Positions 37,100 to 46,400 are shown, numbered from the stretch's first letter. The stretch: 64,000 bases of DNA from Psychrobium sp051201665 (GCF_051201665.1 NZ_CP179210.1:2356001-2420000), one strand, 5' to 3'. The notes: generated by a model not told the origin, from the sequence alone. Translations and numbers: made by a program.

Positions 37100-37129
37100 G
37101 GCTCAGGCAATTTCGTCTGAGTCCTTTTT
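37100..37129 (+). terminator. Terminator-like hairpin between nrdA and nrdB
   Basis: A seven-base stem (GGCTCAG/CTGAGTC, one G-U pair) with a ten-base loop is followed by CTTTTT. It lies eight bases after the nrdA stop and about 60 before nrdB. It could reduce read-through or protect the upstream message. Confidence 0.5.
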
Positions 37130-37188
37130 GACCGACCAAGATAATAATAAAAGCCATCAGGCAATTTAAGGATAAGTTAGAGGCCACC

Positions 37189-38319
37189 ATGACCTACTCA
37201 ACGTTTAACCAAACAAAGAATGATCCACTACTTGAGCCAATGTTTTTGGGCAATTCAGTCAACGTATCTCGTTTCGATCAGCAAAAACTGCCGATTTTTG
37301 AAAAGCTGATTGAAAAACAAATTTCATTTTTCTGGCGCCCAGAAGAAGTTGATATTTCAAAAGATCGTATGGATTGGCAACAGCTTACTAAAAGTGAACA
37401 ACATATCTTCATTAGTAATCTTAAGTACCAAACGTTGTTAGATTCAATCGCTGCGCGTAGTGTCAATGTGACATTACTACCGCTAGTTTCATTGCCAGAA
37501 ATGGAAACATGGATCGAAACATGGGGCTTCTTTGAAACGATTCATTCTCGTTCATACACGCATATTTTACGTAACCTATTTACCGATCCGTCAGATGTGT
37601 TTGATGATATTTTAATTAATGAGAATATCCTTGACCGTGCATCAGACATCGCTAAATACTTTGACGACGTTATTGTGACAACACAGCTTTTACAAGCACA
37701 AGGTGAAGGTACATACAACGTTGAAGGTAGTAGCATTGAAGTTAGTAAGCGCAAGCTAAAAGAACGCTTATTCTTGTGTATGTGTTCTGTAAATGCATTA
37801 GAAGCTGTTCGTTTCTACGTGAGCTTTGCGTGTTCATTTGCCTTTGCTGAGCGTAAATTGCTCGAAGGTAACTCAAAGATTATTAAATTAATTGCCCGCG
37901 ACGAGTCAGTTCATTTAACGGGTACGCAACACATTCTTAATTTATGGGCTGAAGGTAAAGATGACCCAGAGATGAAAGATATCAGTGAGCAGATGAAAGA
38001 TGAAGGCTTACAAATTTTCATGAATGTCGTTGAGCAAGAAAAAAATTGGGCTGATTACTTATTCAAAGATGGCTCAATGATTGGCATGAATAGCGAAATT
38101 CTAAAACAATACGTTGAATACATCGCCAATCAGCGGTTAATCGCCATCGGTCATGTGCCACCATTTGAGACTAAGACAAATCCCCTGCCGTGGATTAATA
38201 CCTACTTAGTGTCCGACAATGTACAGGTTGCGCCGCAAGAAAGTGAAATTTCATCGTATCTCGTTGGTCAAATCGACAGCGAGTTAGATAACGATGAGTT
38301 TGACGATTTTGATCTGTAA
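37189..38319 (+). CDS. nrdB: Ribonucleotide reductase class Ia, small subunit NrdB
   Basis: A 376-residue diiron/tyrosyl-radical subunit, the same length as in E. coli. The radical tyrosine lies in ETIHSRSYTHILRN. Iron ligands lie in helices with SVNALEAVRFYVSFACSF and LIARDESVHLTGTQH. The C-terminal end (SYLVGQIDSE..., acidic) docks on NrdA. The start follows AGTTAGAGG, a fair ribosome-binding site. Confidence 0.98.
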   Translation: MTYSTFNQTKNDPLLEPMFLGNSVNVSRFDQQKLPIFEKLIEKQISFFWRPEEVDISKDRMDWQQLTKSEQHIFISNLKYQTLLDSIAARSVNVTLLPLVSLPEMETWIETWGFFETIHSRSYTHILRNLFTDPSDVFDDILINENILDRASDIAKYFDDVIVTTQLLQAQGEGTYNVEGSSIEVSKRKLKERLFLCMCSVNALEAVRFYVSFACSFAFAERKLLEGNSKIIKLIARDESVHLTGTQHILNLWAEGKDDPEMKDISEQMKDEGLQIFMNVVEQEKNWADYLFKDGSMIGMNSEILKQYVEYIANQRLIAIGHVPPFETKTNPLPWINTYLVSDNVQVAPQESEISSYLVGQIDSELDNDEFDDFDL

Positions 38320-38341
38320 ACGTTAGCTGTAATATAGTCTT

Positions 38342-38608
38342 ATGAATAAAACAGTGACCTACAATAACGTGCAATGTGATGAAGCTATCGGCCCTGATAG
38401 TAAAATCACGACGTTAGAATACCTTGAGTCCCAAGGACTCAAGGTAAACTATCACTGTCGAGATGGCACCTGCGGTGCTTGTCGCTGTCAATTAAACCGT
38501 GGCTCTGTTGCTTATACAACCGAACCTCTCGCCTATATAAGAGATGGAGAAATCCTCACCTGTTGCACCACGCCAACTTCGGATATCGACATTACTTGCG
38601 AGTTTTAA
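38342..38608 (+). CDS. yfaE: 2Fe-2S ferredoxin YfaE-type, NrdB maintenance
   Basis: An 88-residue plant-type ferredoxin with the cysteine pattern CRDGTCGACRC and a distant LTCC. YfaE supplies electrons to rebuild the diferric-tyrosyl cofactor of NrdB. The position 22 bases after nrdB, as in E. coli, supports this role. Confidence 0.94.
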   Translation: MNKTVTYNNVQCDEAIGPDSKITTLEYLESQGLKVNYHCRDGTCGACRCQLNRGSVAYTTEPLAYIRDGEILTCCTTPTSDIDITCEF

Positions 38609-38619
38609 TCTCCTAAATG

Positions 38620-38667
38620 CCATAAAGTTGTAACATTTCTTAATATTCACTAGAATACACTTTATGG
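38620..38667. repeat. Nine-base inverted repeat before the yvcK-like gene
   Basis: CCATAAAGT (38620-38628) and ACTTTATGG (38659-38667) are exact reverse complements 30 bases apart. The right arm ends 20 bases before the next gene. It may be an operator or a loose hairpin; no T-run follows. Confidence 0.3.
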
Positions 38668-38686
38668 TAATTACTGGTTCTTCTTT

Positions 38687-39646
38687 ATGGCTACCTCTCA
38701 AATTTCTAGCCCAATTACAGCAACACTTTCAACAACTTCTCCTTTTGACAAATTAGATCATGTCGTCGCCATTGGCGGTGGTCACGGTTTAGGCCGTGTT
38801 CTTTCGTCTCTTTCTCATCTCGGCGAAAAACTAACAGGTATTGTAACCACCACAGACAATGGCGGCTCGACAGGACGTCTGCGAGAAGCAGCAAACTGTA
38901 TTGCATGGGGTGATCTGCGCAATTGCATCAATCAACTAACCACCCGCCCTACCGTTGCAAGTCAATTATTTGAATATCGATTTATTGGTCAAGGTGATCT
39001 AGCAGAGCATAATCTGGGTAATTTAATGTTGCTGGCGATGGACCAAATGAGCGTTCGGCCTCTGGACGCTATTAATGTCATTCGAGAAATGCTTGATGTT
39101 AAAAGCAGTATTATTCCAATGTCAGAGCAACCCACGCACCTTGTTGCTGTTACACAAACGCGGCAACGGGTTTTTGGCGAAACTCATATTGATGAAATGT
39201 CTGCAATGCCCCAGAGCTTATTGTTAGAGCCACAAGTTAGTGCAACGCCTGAAGCAATTCAAGCGATTGAAAAAGCACAATTATTGATTATTGGACCAGG
39301 CAGCTTGCTCACAAGCATCATGCCGCCACTTATCATGCCTGAAATTCAACAAGCGATTACCAAAAGCAAAGCGAAGAAAATTTTTATTACTAACTTAATA
39401 GCAGAAAATAGTCCCGCTGGTCATATCTCTAAAAGCGCATTGCTAAAATGGTCTACAGATATCACGACATTAGCAGGACCAGACGCTATCTTGATTAATT
39501 CAGAATGTTCAAAATCGAAAGGTGATTATTACTACCGTGATATTGCCAGTAAAACCTCTCCTTATCATGATAGGATCAAGCTAAAAACGGCACTCATTGA
39601 TGTTTATAATCAAATATCGTTGGAAACAATGACAGTAACTAACTGA
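38687..39646 (+). CDS. YvcK/GlmR-family (CofD-like) protein
   Basis: A 319-residue protein of the gluconeogenesis-factor family. Motifs: VVAIGGGHGLGRVLSSL, then TTDNGGSTGRLRE, GDLRNCINQL and HNLGNLMLLAM, and later GPGSLLTSIMPPL. YvcK binds UDP-GlcNAc and affects cell-wall precursor supply in Bacillus; the E. coli relative is YbhK. The first ~20 residues are outside the family and the true start may be later. Its 3' end overlaps the convergent kinase gene by 37 bases. Confidence 0.9.
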   Translation: MATSQISSPITATLSTTSPFDKLDHVVAIGGGHGLGRVLSSLSHLGEKLTGIVTTTDNGGSTGRLREAANCIAWGDLRNCINQLTTRPTVASQLFEYRFIGQGDLAEHNLGNLMLLAMDQMSVRPLDAINVIREMLDVKSSIIPMSEQPTHLVAVTQTRQRVFGETHIDEMSAMPQSLLLEPQVSATPEAIQAIEKAQLLIIGPGSLLTSIMPPLIMPEIQQAITKSKAKKIFITNLIAENSPAGHISKSALLKWSTDITTLAGPDAILINSECSKSKGDYYYRDIASKTSPYHDRIKLKTALIDVYNQISLETMTVTN

Positions 39647-40482
39647 TCAACTTCATCACGATATTTATGAAGCGCCGCACTCAGTTGTGGCGTTTTTGAT
39701 TCAGCTAACCCCACACACCATAACCAACTGATTAGTGCGTAATAGAGTTTAAAATACGATAACCTTTCAAGATCAATGACAGTGCTATTATATGACTCAA
39801 GATAGCCAATAAACGGACCTTCAATATCCTGATCGCATTCAACAATAAATGCAGCGTAATCAAAATAAGCATCGCCTACACTCGCATATTCCCAATCTAA
39901 CCACACCACATTTTCAGAAGTCACAATTAAGTTACTTAGGTTGAGATCCCCATGAATAAGCGCCGTATTATCAAAGGAAATATTGCGTAGCAGTGCATAA
40001 CACCTCTGATAACGAATTTTATCCTCCAGGGTCGCATCGATAATCAAGGTCCAATAATCATCAATTAACGACAGTTTATTCACTGATGGCCGCTGAATAG
40101 GCGCATTTGGTAAGCTTTGGTGCAATAACGATAGTTGGCGGGCAATAGTATTGAGATAATAAGAACTTAAAGGGATATCCTTAGCTAAACTACCATCGAT
40201 ATAATCCATTATTATCAAGTTAAGCAATTGACCATCGATTGTAATGCTCTCAAGCGCACCGGCGTTGGCAGAGAGTTTACCAGCATGGCGCATTAAGGCG
40301 TATTCTTGGCGAGCCAATAGGCTGTCGTCAATGCTGCGAACAACGCATTGTGCCGTTATTTGGTTTGATTGATAAGTGACTAAATAGAGACGCTGACTCA
40401 GGCCTCCTATCATCGGTGAAACATCGATAATCACAAGGTCTGAGAAGTATTGAGTTAATGCAAGCGCTGACGCATTAAGCAC
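39610..40482 (-). CDS. Aminoglycoside/choline-type phosphotransferase, probable thiamine kinase
   Basis: A 290-residue kinase of the APH fold. Catalytic loop HGDLNLSNLIV and metal-binding WLDWEYASVGDAYFDYA resemble choline kinase and E. coli ThiK. It is the last gene of a four-gene operon with a TonB receptor, a thiamine-binding-type protein and a PnuC-family permease, each overlapping the next by a few bases. That context favours phosphorylation of imported thiamine. A nicotinamide-riboside or other alcohol substrate cannot be excluded. The 3' end overlaps the yvcK-like gene on the other strand. Confidence 0.75.
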   Translation of the reverse strand: MLNASALALTQYFSDLVIIDVSPMIGGLSQRLYLVTYQSNQITAQCVVRSIDDSLLARQEYALMRHAGKLSANAGALESITIDGQLLNLIIMDYIDGSLAKDIPLSSYYLNTIARQLSLLHQSLPNAPIQRPSVNKLSLIDDYWTLIIDATLEDKIRYQRCYALLRNISFDNTALIHGDLNLSNLIVTSENVVWLDWEYASVGDAYFDYAAFIVECDQDIEGPFIGYLESYNSTVIDLERLSYFKLYYALISWLWCVGLAESKTPQLSAALHKYRDEVDQLVTVIVSNDI

Positions 40483-41104
40483 GTTGCGGTGCCAGCGTCT
40501 GAGTTGTTGCTATATATTGAGCGCGCCATTTGACATAGCCAAACACCACCATCACGCAATAAAACATGAATAGTAATGCTGTTGGATTAAAGCCTTTGGC
40601 TAAATACAAATAGATAGATGCAGCGTCAATTACTAGCCAATATATCCAATTCTCGAGTATTTTTTGCGTGACCATCCACGTGGTAAAGACAGCAAACACC
40701 GTTGTTACAGTATCGAGATAGGCAAAATCTGCATGCGTATAATTCGCCATGATATAACCACCCACAGCGCTAATTATTGAAAGAATACCAATAACTTTAA
40801 CATGCTTTTTCCATGACCACGATTGAATAGGCGTTGATAACCCAGCGTCATCTTTTTTATGCCATGCCCACCAACCATAAATCGCCATTAGCAAGTAATA
40901 CGCATTAAGGGCTGATTCCATTAATAGCGCACTATCCCAAAAAAGAACGGTATAAATAGTCGTTGATCCAAAAGCGGCTGGCCAGCACCACTGACTTTGT
41001 TTCATCGCCAATAATAAATAGGCAACAGCTAGCGCGACAGCAAGCAGCTCCCAGGGAGAGCTTGCTATAAGTCCGTCAATGGCAGAACTAAAAAACTCAA
41101 TCAT
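40475..41104 (-). CDS. PnuC-family vitamin permease, probable thiamine transporter PnuT
   Basis: A 209-residue inner-membrane protein with about seven hydrophobic segments. It has PnuC-family features such as NAYYLLMAIYGWWAW and WIYWLVIDAASIYLYLAKG. Members import nicotinamide riboside (PnuC) or thiamine (PnuT) by facilitated diffusion coupled to kinase trapping. It overlaps both neighbours by eight bases. The adjacent thiamine-binding-type protein and kinase point to thiamine. Confidence 0.82.
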   Translation of the reverse strand: MIEFFSSAIDGLIASSPWELLAVALAVAYLLLAMKQSQWCWPAAFGSTTIYTVLFWDSALLMESALNAYYLLMAIYGWWAWHKKDDAGLSTPIQSWSWKKHVKVIGILSIISAVGGYIMANYTHADFAYLDTVTTVFAVFTTWMVTQKILENWIYWLVIDAASIYLYLAKGFNPTALLFMFYCVMVVFGYVKWRAQYIATTQTLAPQRA

Positions 41105-41366
41105 CGTGAGGCTTTAGAACGGGATCTAAATCAGCATTAATAAACTTACACACGAATATCATTTTCCCAAAATGCTCAAATGAATATTTCATCGCCTGGC
41201 TTAATACATCCATCACGACATCGTAATCACCAAAGATCTGGGTACTCATAGTGTTGCAACTAATACGTAAACCGTCTGTTGCTTTGAGCCGCTCAATAAA
41301 GTCCTTAATCGGCACAATATAATCTTCGTTAAGGGGGTAATTACTAATTTCAACAGATAACTTCAT
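41097..41366 (-). CDS. Small thiamine-binding-type protein (YkoF/MTH1187-like)
   Basis: An 89-residue protein resembling the thiamine-binding/UPF0045 family. It starts with SVEISNYPL, has IKDFIERLK, the motif MSTQIFGDYDVVMDVL, and ends in a short beta strand region. Members bind thiamine or related pyrimidines. Its ATG overlaps the receptor stop as TAATG, so translation is coupled. It may be a cytoplasmic buffer for imported vitamin. The assignment is from pattern only. Confidence 0.7.
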   Translation of the reverse strand: MKLSVEISNYPLNEDYIVPIKDFIERLKATDGLRISCNTMSTQIFGDYDVVMDVLSQAMKYSFEHFGKMIFVCKFINADLDPVLKPHDD

Positions 41367-43486
41367 TACCAGTTAACCTCAACTGATAGATTGACGGTTG
41401 AAGGCGAACCTAGCTGAACGTAATTACGTGCTTCGTAGCCGTTTCGCGGATCATTGCCAAAGTAAAAACCACGCACCGCATATTCACGGTCAAACACATT
41501 ATTAGCGGCTAAATTAATTTTCCAATCGCTACCTTGGTAGCCAAGTGCAATATTAGTCAATGCATAGAAATCCGATTGTTGATTATGGCCATCAGAATAA
41601 TAGAAAGAATCTTTACCCTGTATTTCTGCATTAGCATAAAAACCATTGTCAGCTTGATATTTGGCACCGACACTAAATTGATACTCCGGCGCATGGGCCA
41701 TTTGACGATTATGCATATCCAAATTACTACCGTGTTTATTGATCACGACATAATCTTTGATACGCGTTATTAAATACCCCACGTTGTAATACAAATCTAG
41801 GTTATCGTTGTAGCTATAACGCGTTTCTAATTCAATACCATAACCTCGGCCTGAGCCTGCATTGTCGTTATAACCAATAAATGTTTCAGCGCTGTTATCA
41901 GCAACTTTATCCGTTACCCAACCTTTCAATTGTGGGTCTTTTCTATAATTATAAAATGCGGCTAAACGAATATTAAGATTATTATCTAAACTACGCCCTT
42001 TGACGCCAAATTCAGCGCTGTATAAGGTCTCAGGATCAAATGTCGCATTAGTTGCTAGTTGAGACTGTAAAGCTGGATCAGAAATACTACCTGCTTTTGC
42101 TAATGCGTCCCCGTTAACACCACCGGCTTTATCACTGCGTGATAGCGACACATAAGTCATTGCCTGTTCGTTCACTTGATTAGTTACATTAAAATGTAAA
42201 CCATAGAGATTGTCATCAACCTTGCGTGAAACACCATTATTATCAACATAGTCAATATCGTATTGTCCGATACGAGCGCCAAATGTCATGCTGGTTTTGT
42301 GTGACAGTTGATGCTGCAACTCACCGTATATAGCCTGATCACTATGCTGATTATCGCTGACAAAATCTTGGTCGGCATAGGTATATGCACGCGTTAGACC
42401 ACTATCACGCTCACTTAAATAGATACCTGCAACCCATGACGTTGTGTTATTAAACAACGTTGCACCTTTTGATAGTAAGCGAACATCTACATTTGATTGT
42501 TTACGAGTACGCGTATAGGCATCAAATGCACTGTACTCCCAGCCTTCTCGTATGCCAACATACGACCAATCTTCGTCGTAGCTGTACAATAAATCACTGT
42601 CTAAACTTGAGGCTAATACCTGAATCTCGACATTATCAAAGCCTTGATAATAAGCACTTACCCCAATCGCTTTGGTCTCTTGTGTATCTTGACCGGGTTC
42701 ATCGGACAATGTACGGCCATTTTCATCTAGTGAAAAAGCATCATAGCCGTTATCAACATCAATAAAATGTAAGGTTGTGTTAATCACCAAGTCTTCGGTT
42801 GCTTGCCAATTGGTTTTTAATTTGACATTGCTTTCGTCAATATCATTAGTATCGTCACGCATTAGGTGATCGTTAGTAACATAGCCATCACTTTGCTGCG
42901 TTTGAACTGACAAACGAGCGTTAACGTTATTTGTAACGGCGCCGCCCATTGCAATACCGGCGCCAAAGGTACCGTAATCACCAACGCTTAACATCGCTCT
43001 ATTCGTTTGGTCAGCCGTTACTGGTGTTGAATCAATCGCGATAATCCCTGCCATGGCGTCATTACCAAACTGGGTTCCTTGGGGCCCGCGATATAACTCA
43101 ACGGTGTCAACGTCAAACAATGCGCCTGCGCCACCTAGCCCAGCGTAATTGATGCCATCAATTAATAACCCGACTGACGGATTGATCGGATCAACGAATT
43201 GGCTTCGTAATCCGATACCACGAATTTGAACAAAGTTTCCGCGACTAGCGCCGCTAGAAAAATTGACATTAGCTAGATTTCCTAATAGCTCCTGAGTATG
43301 CATCGCATTGCGGTCGACAATTTCGTTGTTACCAATAACAGAAATACTGCCGGCGGTTTTCATTAAATTTGCTTGACGAAAATTAGACGTTACTTCAATA
43401 ACCTCTAATTTTTTCTCAGTGTCTGAACTTGCGAATGCAGGGGTACAAAGGATGGCTAAACTAATAAGCGACAATGCTTTTTTCAT
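41366..43486 (-). CDS. TonB-dependent outer-membrane receptor
   Basis: A 706-residue receptor with a signal peptide cleaved after Ala19 (TPAFA). The plug domain carries EVIEVTSNFR, VQIRGIGLRSQF, LLIDGINY and VELYRGPQGTQFG. The rest forms the beta-barrel, ending VNLSVEVNW with a terminal aromatic residue as in outer-membrane proteins. It leads an operon for a binding protein, a PnuC-type permease and a kinase, so it probably takes up thiamine; siderophore uptake is less likely. No thiamine-pyrophosphate riboswitch was seen in the 81-base upstream gap. GGAAAA lies before the start. Confidence 0.9.
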   Translation of the reverse strand: MKKALSLISLAILCTPAFASSDTEKKLEVIEVTSNFRQANLMKTAGSISVIGNNEIVDRNAMHTQELLGNLANVNFSSGASRGNFVQIRGIGLRSQFVDPINPSVGLLIDGINYAGLGGAGALFDVDTVELYRGPQGTQFGNDAMAGIIAIDSTPVTADQTNRAMLSVGDYGTFGAGIAMGGAVTNNVNARLSVQTQQSDGYVTNDHLMRDDTNDIDESNVKLKTNWQATEDLVINTTLHFIDVDNGYDAFSLDENGRTLSDEPGQDTQETKAIGVSAYYQGFDNVEIQVLASSLDSDLLYSYDEDWSYVGIREGWEYSAFDAYTRTRKQSNVDVRLLSKGATLFNNTTSWVAGIYLSERDSGLTRAYTYADQDFVSDNQHSDQAIYGELQHQLSHKTSMTFGARIGQYDIDYVDNNGVSRKVDDNLYGLHFNVTNQVNEQAMTYVSLSRSDKAGGVNGDALAKAGSISDPALQSQLATNATFDPETLYSAEFGVKGRSLDNNLNIRLAAFYNYRKDPQLKGWVTDKVADNSAETFIGYNDNAGSGRGYGIELETRYSYNDNLDLYYNVGYLITRIKDYVVINKHGSNLDMHNRQMAHAPEYQFSVGAKYQADNGFYANAEIQGKDSFYYSDGHNQQSDFYALTNIALGYQGSDWKINLAANNVFDREYAVRGFYFGNDPRNGYEARNYVQLGSPSTVNLSVEVNW

Positions 43487-43567
43487 TGATTTTCCAGTAA
43501 ATTTTATAGTCGCTCGCCTTTAGCAGACGAGCCGTAATTGAATTTAATGCGACTCTCACAGTCAATG

Positions 43568-44524
43568 CTATTTCTTTTTCTTATAAATGCAGTTTTCGCC
43601 CTCAGGACGAGTCTTTAATATACGTAATATCCACATGTATTGCGTCAAATCTCTCATAATTAAATCTTCTATCAAATGATTTAAAAACTGAGCTTCAGAT
43701 TCTTTACAGTCTTCCGCGCCTGAACAATCAAATGGCGGCTCAATAGTTAAATTGAAACGATGGTATTCAACATCATAGGCAATATGCAGAGGGATAATTC
43801 GCCCTTTGGTGGCTTTACATAAACGACTTAAAATTGGCAATGATGCCTTTTGAGTATCAAAGAACGTAGCAAACTCACACTTGTCTGCGCCATGATCTTG
43901 ATCTGGAAGAAAGAACAAATGTTTACCTTCTTTCATGCCCTTTAACATGACACGAATACCGCCTTCACGTACATAGACACTGTCACAAAAACGAGTACGT
44001 TGCCTCACCGATAACCAGTTATAAATAGGGTTTTTATGCTCATTAATAAAGGTCACCATTGGCATGCCGCCAGCCATAAAGTAGGTCCCTGCGTATTCTA
44101 GTCCCCACGTATGTCCAGCAACAAAAATCGCTTGCTCACCATCGTCGACAATTTTCTTAAAATGCTCAAGACCTTGAACATTATAGCGACTCATAATGTG
44201 GCATTTAGAACGAAACGCCAGCTCTGCCTGGCCAAGTACCGAGAGTAAAAACATTTCGATATTTTTGTATATAAGCGCTTTACGCTCTTCTTCAGTCATA
44301 TCCGAAAAACACGCTTTTAAATTACAATCAATCACATGAACGGGTTTCTTTGCAATGCGATACACAAACCCCGTTAATCGCACTGCAATCCAATCTCGTA
44401 TTTTCACCGGTGTGTAGGCGCATATCACTAAAAACAGCACCATTAGCCAAGTTCCCCAATATTTGGGATGTAAAAAGCTCCACTTGAAAGGCACTTTATA
44501 AAGGTATTTATCCAAACTGCTCAT
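43568..44524 (-). CDS. Lipid A acyltransferase (LpxL/LpxM family)
   Basis: A 318-residue inner-membrane-associated acyltransferase that adds secondary acyl chains to Kdo2-lipid A. It has an N-terminal membrane segment (WLMVLFLVICAY), the HX4E catalytic motif in GHTWGLE, and FFLPDQDHG with substrate-binding character. The closest pattern is LpxM. The ATG at 44524 was chosen: it lies 10 bases after the upstream stop and starts MSSLDKYLYKVPFKW. A longer frame to 44626 would overlap the DUF3025 gene. The end is lysine-rich. Confidence 0.9.
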   Translation of the reverse strand: MSSLDKYLYKVPFKWSFLHPKYWGTWLMVLFLVICAYTPVKIRDWIAVRLTGFVYRIAKKPVHVIDCNLKACFSDMTEEERKALIYKNIEMFLLSVLGQAELAFRSKCHIMSRYNVQGLEHFKKIVDDGEQAIFVAGHTWGLEYAGTYFMAGGMPMVTFINEHKNPIYNWLSVRQRTRFCDSVYVREGGIRVMLKGMKEGKHLFFLPDQDHGADKCEFATFFDTQKASLPILSRLCKATKGRIIPLHIAYDVEYHRFNLTIEPPFDCSGAEDCKESEAQFLNHLIEDLIMRDLTQYMWILRILKTRPEGENCIYKKKK

Positions 44525-44534
44525 TAAAAATCCA

Positions 44535-45341
44535 TTAACTGACTGTTGTTTTACGTTTTGCTCTAAAATAATGTTTATTATCGTAAAACGTTTTATCTTC
44601 ATTTGCTGGCCACCATCCAGGCACACCTAACATCGGTAAAGGGTACAAACGTCGGTTATCTTTCAACAACTCCCCTAAATTTTTCGCCAATAGTGTATCT
44701 AAATATTGATACTTATCCCAGAAATTAAGCGCAAAAAACTCAGACTGCACTTTTAAATACAGTGCTTTACCAGTAAAGCCGATGTAAGGATCGAGTGATT
44801 TTTCATAATTAGCATGGCCAATTATCGTTGCACTCACTTTTTTTCTCCAGAATGACCTTTTATCAACAAACCCTTCACGCCACTCATGATTTGTTAAATG
44901 CTCCATTATATCGTCGTCAGTGTAGGCAATGATCACACCGCATTCATCAAATAGCGTTATTGCATCACGACATGGCGTACGCTTATGACTACCGTATTGC
45001 GCCATATGTTCCACATGAAGACGGTTCATTTCTTTTTTAGTTTGTGGAAAAAGCAAAAAGATAAGGGCATTAAAGAAGTCATGCCAATTAGCAGGACGCG
45101 TGGGGACAAGCCCTTGTTCAAAAATTCGTTGCTCGTAATAAATACCATCCCTTAGCAATTCGTCATTTTGTTCAACCAAGGTTAAGGGTTGACCTTGATA
45201 ATTAGCCAAATCATTGGGTAGTAATTTGTTTAATTCTTCGCAACTTGGCCAACTCAACCAACCTTTATGGCCTAAAAGACGATTTAAATCATTAAAAATA
45301 GGCGATTTCTTAAAAAAATCAGCTTGCCACTGTTGCATCAC
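44535..45341 (-). CDS. DUF3025 protein
   Basis: A 268-residue protein recognised as the DUF3025 type by WHDFFNALIFLLFPQTKKEM, RDAITLFDECGV, IGFTGKALYLKV and LPMLGVPGWWPAN. Function is unknown. It has no signal peptide or membrane segment. It lies 10 bases before the lipid A acyltransferase and is probably co-transcribed. The 82-base gap to the divergent DUF3108 gene should hold both promoters. Confidence 0.8.
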   Translation of the reverse strand: MMQQWQADFFKKSPIFNDLNRLLGHKGWLSWPSCEELNKLLPNDLANYQGQPLTLVEQNDELLRDGIYYEQRIFEQGLVPTRPANWHDFFNALIFLLFPQTKKEMNRLHVEHMAQYGSHKRTPCRDAITLFDECGVIIAYTDDDIMEHLTNHEWREGFVDKRSFWRKKVSATIIGHANYEKSLDPYIGFTGKALYLKVQSEFFALNFWDKYQYLDTLLAKNLGELLKDNRRLYPLPMLGVPGWWPANEDKTFYDNKHYFRAKRKTTVS

Positions 45342-45423
45342 TTATACAAACCATTATACCTTTACTAGATATCGGTATTGTAACGCTTTTATATTGCATA
45401 CCGCCAATTAGGAACAACAAAAT

Positions 45424-46152
45424 ATGATAAAAATAATAAAACGCTCAGCATTTTTAGCGACTTGTTTATTTGCGGTGCCATCTTTTGCATCAACAAGCGA
45501 AATGAATATTCCAGAAAAAGCAGATGCCTTTGCCCCTTATCAAGCAAGTTACGCTTTATTTAGAAAGGGGAGTGAACTTGGAAAAGGACATCGTAAGCTC
45601 ACAAGTACAGGCGATGGATATAAACTATCGTCAAGCAGTAACATTAAATGGTTACTTCTGTCTGATACTCGCAAGGAAGACAGCGAGTTTTCTCTTGTAA
45701 AAGACATATTCGTGCCAAAAAGCTATCGATATGAACGCACTGGTACTGGGCGAGACCGTGAAGAAACCATCGAGTTTTCAGACAAAAATATAACGTCTGT
45801 CTATAAGAATAATGAAAAGAGCTTCCGCCCTATTCAACTCACATTTGATCCACTTATTTATCAACTAGCCCTTCGTAAGGACTTAATCGCTAATAAGAAA
45901 GTGTTGTCTTATCATTTGGTACGTCGCGGCAATGAAACAAATTATACGTTTGAACGTGTTGGAACTGAAGATGTCAAAACACCCATTGGCCGCTTCGAAG
46001 CAATCAAATTACGCCGTGTTCGTGAAAATTCGACGCGCAATACGCTAATTTGGGTTGCCCCATTGCTTAATTACAGTGTTGTGAAAATGACGCAGTATAA
46101 AGATGGTCAAGAGCAAGCTGATTTACAACTTAATTGGTTACACTTCGACTAA
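45424..46152 (+). CDS. DUF3108 periplasmic protein
   Basis: A 242-residue protein with a signal peptide (cleavage after SFA, residue 22). The body is beta-rich with YQASYALFRKGSELGKGHRKL and PIGRFEAIKLRRVR, typical of DUF3108, a family of unknown envelope function. It ends WLHFD. It has its own terminator 28 bases after the stop. Related proteins occur beside purN or nudix genes in Alteromonadales; here the neighbour is DUF3025. Confidence 0.82.
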   Translation: MIKIIKRSAFLATCLFAVPSFASTSEMNIPEKADAFAPYQASYALFRKGSELGKGHRKLTSTGDGYKLSSSSNIKWLLLSDTRKEDSEFSLVKDIFVPKSYRYERTGTGRDREETIEFSDKNITSVYKNNEKSFRPIQLTFDPLIYQLALRKDLIANKKVLSYHLVRRGNETNYTFERVGTEDVKTPIGRFEAIKLRRVRENSTRNTLIWVAPLLNYSVVKMTQYKDGQEQADLQLNWLHFD

Positions 46153-46179
46153 TCTCTAAGTTGTCTAATTATTATCGAT

Positions 46180-46216
46180 AATGCCGCATCATTGATGATA
46201 GCGGCATTTTTATTTT
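46180..46216 (+). terminator. Intrinsic terminator of the DUF3108 gene
   Basis: Stem AATGCCGC/GCGGCATT with a 13-base loop and a T-rich tail (TTTTATTTT). Confidence 0.9.
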
Positions 46217-46243
46217 AATCAGCAGACGTCAAAAATAGTTTTA

Positions 46244-46400
46244 TACCAATTGCATTAAGTAAGTGATCTTGTTGTGCGTAGAGAAAATCAGCTAAAACAA
46301 GGCGCTCGATTGACTAATAGCTGGCTATTAGGATTGAGAGCAACGCCATTTTAGTTAATTTTAACAAGTACAAGTGGGCAAATATTTAATGCAATTGGTA
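46244..46400 (-). mobile_element. 157-bp MITE-like element, copy 1
   Basis: The ends are perfect inverted repeats of 15 bases (TACCAATTGCATTAA). It is flanked by TTA on both sides (46241-46243 and 46401-46403), consistent with a three-base target duplication. Copies at 50257-50416 and 58951-59107 have the same body in the opposite orientation. It encodes no protein. A short internal palindrome (CTAATAG-CCAG-CTATTAG) is shared. Confidence 0.85.

Noticed and set aside
43487..43567. TPP riboswitch before the TonB receptor
   Set aside because: No THI-box core or CTGAGA segment was seen, and the gap is shorter than a typical TPP aptamer plus expression platform.
44525..44626. Longer start of the lipid A acyltransferase
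   Set aside because: It would overlap the DUF3025 gene by about 90 bases; the family homology begins after the ATG at 44524.
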